This document shows, one piece after another, positions 57,616 through 64,000 of a stretch of DNA of 64,000 nt; positions within the stretch are counted from its first letter, which is position 1, and each line of letters opens with the position of its first letter. Under the pieces are notes generated by a model. It saw only the letters and a program-made list of their open reading frames with translations, did no database searches and was not told the origin of the DNA. This DNA comes from Heterotrichella gracilis (lineage: Eukaryota > Sar > Xanthophyceae > Tribonematales > Xanthonemataceae). A program made the position numbers and the translations under genes. The stretch is from contig JAULBX010001669.1 in NCBI GenBank assembly GCA_032358255.1, positions 1 to 64,000 of the forward strand, in the 5' to 3' direction.

Positions 57616-60522
57616 ATGGCCAGTCCTGAAGCTGCCTCCACCAGCGCACAACCTCAGTGCGATGCAGTCAAACCCGCTCCAGCAACCCCATCAACGTCAC
57701 AGCAGTCCTCGAGCCTGGCTGAAGCCTATGCAGATGTGGGCGCGTGGATCCATCCAGGGCAGCTCCCAGTGGTGTATTCAGATGCCTACAATATCGGCCT
57801 GTGGGGCCTAGAAAAGCTACATCCCTTTGATGCACAAAAGTTCAAAAAGGTATTCCTCTTGTGTGTCTGTGTCCACCCAGTGTTGCCAGCGTCAGGCCGG
57901 AACAGGTGCGGTCTTGTCCCCTACCCGCTGGTGCAAGGGGAGCAACCCCTTGTCAGTCCTGGTGTAGCAGCTCCTGTTTCACTCGACCTGGTCTTGAGCT
58001 GAACTGTTGCTGAACGGTTATGCGCTTCTGTTGCTGTGGTAACAGTGGATTTCTTGGGGCATTCAGGTGGTCAACAGCCTGCAGGAGCAGGGAGTTCTCA
58101 CCCCCAGCCAGGTGCGATCCTGTTGGTTTACAGGCACCTGCATCTACCTCGTTGCTACATTTTCGCTTGTGCGCAAAGCTGGAGTGCGCGTCACAATTGT
58201 GTTGTCTTCAACTGCCTTGCATGCCAAAAACCCTAGTGTAGGGTAATCTCACACCCCTCTGGTGCTGTTGCTGCAGCTGGTCACTCCACTGGAGGTTCCT
58301 GACAGTGTTTTGGAGGCGTTCCATGACCCCAAGTACTTGAAGGAGCTTCGGACCAGCAAGGTCAAGGTGACGCAGGTGGCTGAGTTTGCCCCCGCGCTGC
58401 TGTTGCCAAATTTCCTGGTCCAGCGGGTGCTGGTGAGGCCCATGCGGTACCACACTGCAGGGACAATACTGGTGAGGCACACGCAAAGGAAAGCACACAG
58501 AAGTGAGAGGTTGCCTGTAATTGCTGTGGAAGAATGTCTGCCTGCACCCTGGCATGCCTTTTTATTGGATAGGGACACTCAGTACTGCGCATCAGTTTTA
58601 TTTTGGTCATTCAAATGGATGTCCAAGGTTCCTTTTGTAGTGCATCGTACCACGCCAAAAAACCGTTGCCTGTGGTTGGCTCGTAGTGACGACTTCTGAT
58701 TCCCACCTAGCAAAATATAGAGAGGTACATTGCTCCCTCTTGCCCACACGATGTACTTTCTGCCACCATGCACACGGTTGTACTGTGTGTGCAGGCAGCT
58801 GGCCTTGCAGCAGAGCGCGGATGGGCCTTCAACATTGGCGGAGGGATGCATCACGCACATGCGCAGGTGGGAGCCAAATGTAAATCACCAATCCTAGAGA
58901 AGTCTGCAGCCTGCAGGCAACGTCTGTGACATATAGGAACCTGTCGATTACCCAAAGCTCTGGACTCAGTTATAGGCTGCTTTCTTGGCTAAACGCACAG
59001 TCTGTACTCCATACACTATATCCAACTGGCAAAAGTGTAGACACTTAACGCTTGCTCATGTGTGCAACCTACTCACTTGTAGGCTGTCGTTCAATGTTCT
59101 CCTTTTCCTGTGCAGGATGGTGGTGGGTGGTGCATGTTTGCAGACATCATGATGGCTCTGAAGAGGGTTCGGGAGGCGACAGGTGGGGCAGTCAGCAGGG
59201 CAATGATCATCGACCTGGACGTACATCAGGTACGAGTTGTCATCCACCGCCATTGCAGTCATGCAAATGCATGTGCATGCATCAGGTGAACTTAGGCATT
59301 TGGGGAGTTCTGTCAATTTTGGGCGTGCATCAGAGGATCAGCTGGCTGCCCGTGATGAATGACCAGAGTGGTAATACACATCGCAATGATGAATGTGTCT
59401 TCAAATTCCATCTAAATCGATATAGGGGCGATAGTGATCAATGGAAAATGCATCACGTAGTCAGCGACCAATGTATAATGACTGGTCTAGAATTGCATTC
59501 ACCACCTGGTAGCCACAGGGTAGCCAGTGGACATGCACCTGGTGATCCTGGATTTGTACCTCGTCATGTGGCACATAACAGCACTTGTAACATGCACCAA
59601 CAGCACGTCATGTACCCCCAGGATGATCCAAAACCTTTCACAAAGTACAACCAGGCTAGTGTTCTCAACATGATACAACAGTTGGAGTGTTTGCAAGTTC
59701 CTATTTCTTGCAGGACTCTCATTGTCACCCCTGAGCAAACCCTCCGCCCCCGTGCGCCTTGGCACCGTACCTATTGTGACTGCACATGTGCAGGGCAATG
59801 GGTTGGAGAGGGACAAGCTCGCTGGCAGGGTGAGCGATGTGTACGTCCTCGACATGTACAATTGCCAAGTGTACCCATCGGATGCTGTCGCCAAGGGGGG
59901 GATAGACGTGAAGGTGGAGGTGGGCAGTGGGTGTGGGGACAAGGAGTACTTGGAGCGCCTGCAGCATGCGTTGGCGCAGGCCTTCGCCTCGTTCCAGCCG
60001 GACATGGTGATGTACAATGCGGGCACTGACGTGTTGGAAGGGGACCCCTTGGGCAGGTGAGGCGCAGAGGGCTAGGGTAGAGGGCAAGCAACTCAGCATG
60101 CGGAGGTGGAAGGCTTGTCGTGATTATGACCATTGTGTGCATGCTGTGCACAACTGCAGAATTGATGTCACCTTGCTGTTTGTCAAATGTGTCATGCAGC
60201 GGGTGCACCCGCATATGAGGCAGCACTAGTTCTAGAATTACCTGATCCAATGCTCTTGCCACTTGCGGTCCAGGTTTCAAATGTTGGCCCGTTGCGGGTC
60301 CGTGATATCTGAACTTCAACTCCGCACGTTTGCAGAATAAATGTGTCCAGGGAAGGCATCATTGCCCGGGATGCAATGGTTTTCGATGCAGCTTTCAAGG
60401 CCAACGCCCGCGTGTGCATGCTTCTCAGTGGGGGGTACACCAAAAGGAGCGCCCAGGTCATAGCGGACTCCATTGCCAACCTATTCAAGCAGTTTGACCT
60501 CACCAATAGTTCCCTCAGCTGA
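57616..60522 (+). CDS. Class IV histone deacetylase (HDAC11 / plant HDA2 type)
   Basis: Zinc-dependent deacylase; human HDAC11 is best known for removing long fatty acyl groups from lysine. Seven exons: 57616-57849, 58067-58111, 58277-58471, 58795-58866, 59116-59229, 59794-60056, 60336-60522; 369 aa, all phases closing. The catalytic core is intact: GWAFNIGGGMHHAHA with the His pair, IDLDVHQGNG with the zinc Asp-x-His, the second metal Asp in YNAGTDVLEGDPLG, and LLSGGYTKRSAQVIADSI with the active-site Tyr. The start MASPEAAS was chosen by frame; the first 40 residues are Ala/Ser/Gln/Pro-rich, longer than in HDAC11 and possibly a targeting or disordered region. Class IV is supported by the GGGxHH and NVSREGIIARD context. 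Intron 6 may host a snoRNA. Confidence 0.95.
60162..60245 (+). ncRNA. Possible box C/D guide RNA in HDAC intron 6
   Basis: D box CTGA at 60242-60245 is preceded by AGTTCTAGAATTAC (60228-60241), which pairs 14 nt, with one G-U, to SSU GUAAUUCUAGAGCU. N+5 falls on the U of GUAAUUC, equivalent to human U153, not a site I know to be methylated. The C box is poor (TTGATGT, 60162-60168) and no terminal stem was found, so the match could be chance. Confidence 0.33.
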
Positions 60523-61533
60523 ATCTGTGTTGCAGCAAGTTGGCTCGGGACACGGTAGGTGTAAAGGGCCCTGTTGTGGCAAATGAACGAGAGATGTTCG
60601 TTTTTCCATTACCTGTTCATACAAAGCGCTAAATAGTGACACAGCAATACTCCATTACTGAAGTCACCTGTGCTAATAATCTTGTCAAGCAATAATAACC
60701 AGTGCTCGAGTTCTTTTTTATTCCTTTTTCCTCATTTAGTTAATTAAATTCATTTTTCTCCCCGTCCCTGCTGAATAATTCCACACCCTGTCCCTACCAA
60801 CTCACCTCGATGGGCCACAGTTTGCGTCAGTCGTCAATATGCGCAGTGCTGCCTGTCTTGTAACCGCTTTGACTGCTGTCGCGTAGTGTGATTACTGTGC
60901 GACGTTCTGCGACGAGACACATTGGCCACCCACGTTGAGTCCACATCCTCTCAGCTAAGCCTGTGTTGAGCTCAATCATAGACCATGCTACTTGAAACAA
61001 CATACATATGCTACCGCAAAGGTTTTCCAAAGCTATAAACTTTGTGGGTTGTTTCAGTGACGTGAAACCACGCCGCTGGTTGTATAGTGTGTTGTTACAA
61101 TCACACAGTTGACTCGCATTCAGTCGGATAGCGCACAGTAAAACCTTGCTGCAAACCGGGCTTTGGACCCACGAGGACACACTTCGGCGAATAATACGCT
61201 AGAAATATGGTGACTCACCACTCTGGTGGTTGAACTAAAAGCGCTGCGTTGGTCTTCCTATCTTATTACCACCCTGCAGGTGACTCACATTGTGGCTAGG
61301 AATGACATGCCGTGGCTAGCAGCACGTGCCTGCCACAGTTGCTGGACGTTCCTGCGACACTTATTGGGTCAAACGTGGAACCTCAACTCTATCAACTTAT
61401 TTGGGCGGTACTATAAGCATAGTCGCTTGTTGCACGTACCCTTTTCGACATCCTGTACCCTTGCCAGTTTGGACTGGGTTGCATGGTAACACCTTTGGTT
61501 GGTCAAGCAGGTTGGCTACAGGGGGTATCAACT
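60523..61533. other. Intergenic region between HDAC and the coiled-coil gene
   Basis: 1.0 kb, AT-rich at 60700-60780, without a gene. The acceptor-like CTACAG at 61515-61520 leaves room for an upstream non-coding or short coding exon of the next gene. Confidence 0.55.
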
Positions 61534-63805
61534 ATGCCCACTCCCATGAAAACCCCTCTTAGGACGGGTGGGGGCTACAACTTGGACGACGACACCTTTT
61601 TCAAGCAAAAGGAAGCCAATCAGCGTGCCAAGGACAAAGAGAGGGACCAGGAACAGAAAGTCAGGCAGTACGTACCAGCAGTTCCAGTCTATGCCTTCAG
61701 CCACCTACCATACTTTATACTACCCAACGTACAATGTTTGTAGCAGTTCATACCGCATTATAAACCACCCACAGCCTACGCTCACCTGTGTCCCGGTGTG
61801 AAACCACCTGACTTGGGCTTTGCTCTTGCTGACTGGCACTCGTTCCTGGCGCCTGTTGCAGTCTTATATGCACACCTCAGACCACCGCATATTTATTGGA
61901 ATGTTGTCACAGGTTGGTTGTGCAGCTCCAGCGCACAGAGGAGGCTGCCAAGCGGGCGCTGCTGCGGTCGGACAGGGCGGCCAATGGCAGTGTCGCGCAG
62001 GAACTGCTCAATGCCCAGCGGCAGATAGTGGCAATGCAGACAGACAACACGGCGCTGAGGCACAAGGTGGCACAAAAACGGAAGCTAGCCCAGCAGCAGG
62101 GGAAGAAGATTGAGGAGCTGAAGCAAAAGTGCGTGGTTGCGCTTTTATTCTGTTAAGTCTGACCCTAAACCCTAAAGCAAACTGGGCCTTATCCAAATGC
62201 TAAGCTGTTTATGGACAGCTGACACCAATGCAGAAGCGTGGTTTAACACGAGTAGGATGATAACAGCATATGGCTGGCGTACAGGGTTGTGTCCATGGGC
62301 AAGGAGCAGCGCTTTCTGGTGCAGCGCATTGGGGCATTGGAGGGGCGCCCCTCAGCGGTCAAGCCCCCAGCCCCCAGGGAGGATTACACCAACGAGGAGG
62401 CGGGGAGGCGGTTTATGCGCCAGCAGGAGGAGCTGTGTGACCTGAAGGCTGAGAACAAGCGGCTGCAGCGGCTGGTGGGGGGCAAGCAGGGACCAGGTGG
62501 GGAATTCACCCAGGAGGTGCACTTCACTCTAAACCCTAAACCCTAAAGCCAGACTGCCAAGAGACTGATGGATGTTCATGCCCTGTGAGGCGGCAGCATT
62601 ACTTCACTAAGTACATGGCGCTTCATTCAGCACAGGTATCAGATAAATGTGCACCGCCTCGTATGTGCCAGTGCTGCAATCAGGACATCGCACCTAAGAT
62701 CACATGCGCCATTGTGCAGAGAATGGGGCGTCAGCTTCAATGAGCGAGGCTGCATCACAGAAGCGTGTGACTGAGCTGCAAAACCTGGTGAAGCTGAGGG
62801 AAGACACGGTCGCTAGCTTGGAATCAGAGGTACGTGCACACAATCTGTGGCTGAGACATTCCAATATAATGCAGTAACGCAGATGCACTGTGCGTGCACA
62901 GCACTAATGCATCCACACCCTTAGCAACCGCAGGCAACGGGATCCTAATTTCACAATATACACGCACCCCTCGCAACTTTGAACACATTGTGCTTTCCAT
63001 GTAGGGCGTTGCATTGCATCTGGCAGTGTGGAATTTTGTTGCATCCCAAGGTGAGCACACCCTCCCCCCTGCTTCATCAGGTGAACGCCCTACGCCGTGC
63101 CAGCCACCATGCTGCAGCAGGCAGTGGCAGCCAGCAGCCGTGCCACACAGACCGCTGCGGCCCCCCTCCACCTGGGTTGATGCAGGCTGCGTGGGACAAG
63201 CTGGCCTCCCTCAAGGCGCGGTACAGCGAGACGCTGCACACTGTGCAGGCGCTGCTGCAGCACAACGCAAGCCTGGTCAAGGTGAGGATGGGGCCTCAGG
63301 GCAGCAGTGGCAAGCGTTTACATGCGCGGGCAGGAGATTTGCCTTCAGGGTGTGTTGTATGCACGTGTCCACTTGCATTCTCCCCAGTGCCAGGCATGCC
63401 AATGCCATTTAACAGCAAGCACATCATAGCAGTGCCAGGACACACCTGCTTGGCACCGCATGTGCAAGACTGACGGCTGATCTGGCTGTATTGCTAGATT
63501 GCGCATTTTAATTAAACAATCAACAGCATGGCATGGCAATGCCATGCGTCATGTGTCCTAGTGGGGCCCCTGGGGGTAAGGCATGCAGCGGCCCCTCAAC
63601 CCGAGTACCCACTTGCCTGGGGTACCCCCCTGTGCAGGAGCTGGAGGAGAGGGACAGCCTGCTGCAGCACCATGCACATGCAGGCATGATGCACCATGGG
63701 CAGGGGCAGGGGCACTGGCAGCAGCCTGGGCAGTGGCAAGTGGGCAGCGGGGGGCACCACATGCGAAGCACGGGCGGGATGTACTATGCGGCACATGGGA
63801 CATAG
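61534..63805 (+). CDS. Unknown coiled-coil protein with His/Gln-rich tail
   Basis: No family recognised. Six exons: 61534-61667, 61913-62128, 62285-62496, 62720-62829, 63081-63281, 63638-63805; 346 aa, phases closing. After a short N terminus (TPMKTPLRTGGGYNLDDDTF) almost everything to residue 290 is predicted coiled coil by heptad composition: KEANQRAKDKERDQEQKVRQ, RTEEAAKRALLRSDRAA, QKRKLAQQQGKKIEELKQK, RRFMRQQEELCDLKAENKRL and KRVTELQNLVKLREDTVASL. The last 50 residues are rich in His, Gln, Gly and Met (HHAHAGMMHHGQGQGHWQQP). It could be a cytoskeletal, centrosomal or tethering protein. Exon joins are supported only by phase and composition; an upstream exon is possible. Confidence 0.75.
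62162..62177. repeat. Telomere-type repeat in intron 2 of the coiled-coil gene
   Basis: ACCCTAAACCCTAAAG: two CCCTAAA units, 34 bp inside the intron. Confidence 0.85.
62529..62547. repeat. Telomere-type repeat in intron 3 of the coiled-coil gene
   Basis: Two and a half CCCTAAA units, about 32 bp after the exon 3 donor. Two neighbouring introns of the same gene thus carry the motif at similar distances from their donors. Confidence 0.85.
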
Positions 63806-64000
63806 CCACCTACGATCAGCATTGGGCCAATGTGAAATCATGGCTTTGGGGTCGTACAGCCAATTTACAAACTTTGATAATGTTGTAATTATTGTGCACA
63901 CTCTGCCACAGATTACACACTGTTCAGCCTGAGCGGCCTGGGCCTCTGCGGGCAGAATCTTAAATTCCAGATTCTGATTCGTGCTTGCATCAGCCCCACA
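63806..64000. other. 3' flank of the coiled-coil gene to the window end
   Basis: 195 bp. It includes AATGTTGTAATTATT at 63878-63892, whose TGTAA (63883-63887) is a good candidate polyadenylation signal 78 nt after the stop. No other feature. Confidence 0.5.

Noticed and set aside
60225-60236. ACTAGTTCTAGA, identical to a common plasmid polylinker segment
   Set aside because: Only 12 bp, inside an intron with normal flanks; better explained as part of the rRNA-complementary stretch or chance than as vector contamination.
1-64000. CRISPR arrays, operons, prophage, retroelements with coding capacity, rRNA or canonical tRNA genes
   Set aside because: None could be supported; the only mobile element recognised is the SINE at 53985-54287.

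Overview
The window is nuclear DNA of a photosynthetic eukaryote, most likely a chlorophyte green alga. The evidence: genes are split by many short GT..AG introns; several products are plastid proteins (bL27c, a thylakoid-lumen pentapeptide protein, chlorophyll b reductase NOL, a MATE transporter with a transit-like N terminus); SF1 has the plant-type KH plus RRM layout; and short runs of the plant-type telomere repeat (TTTAGGG) are scattered through introns and gene borders. Nothing bacterial, organellar or viral was seen. Exon borders were placed by hand from splice sites, reading phase and family similarity. For almost every gene the exon lengths sum to an open frame.

Layout. 841-6607 (-) SF1; 7686-10887 (+) SEC1/Munc18; 12361-13953 (-) proteasome alpha-type 1; 15026-15769 (-) plastid bL27; 16395-17814 (+) lumenal pentapeptide protein; 18567-22965 (+) MATE transporter; 24378-26258 (-) unknown one-pass membrane protein; 28090-30936 (-) TraB-domain protein; 32056-34258 (+) NAA60-like acetyltransferase; 35097-36650 (+) unknown multi-pass membrane protein; 37547-47416 (+) RPA2, the second-largest RNA polymerase I subunit; 49056-49766 (+) intronless HMG-box/histone-fold protein; 50426-53651 (+) NOL; 54940-56897 (-) TANGO2/NRDE; 57616-60522 (+) class IV histone deacetylase; 61534-63805 (+) unknown coiled-coil protein. 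SF1/SEC1, bL27/pentapeptide, TraB/NAA60 and TANGO2/HDAC are head-to-head pairs sharing 0.6-1.1 kb of upstream DNA.

The most interesting signal is inside the introns of RPA2. At least five box C/D snoRNAs can be read there, each with C and D boxes held by a terminal stem. Guides of four of them match rRNA, and the N+5 rule places their targets on nucleotides known to be 2'-O-methylated in yeast or human: LSU Am817 and Gm908, LSU Gm2815 with SSU Am159, SSU Am484, and LSU Cm2197. A core RNA polymerase I gene therefore appears to carry the guides that modify the rRNA its product transcribes. rRNA sequences and site numbers were recalled, not looked up.

Other points of note are an HMG-box/histone-fold protein ending in a PCNA-binding motif of the degron type, an SF1 without zinc knuckles but with two N-terminal RS-W motifs, and a tRNA-derived SINE of about 303 bp with perfect 13-bp target-site duplications downstream of NOL.
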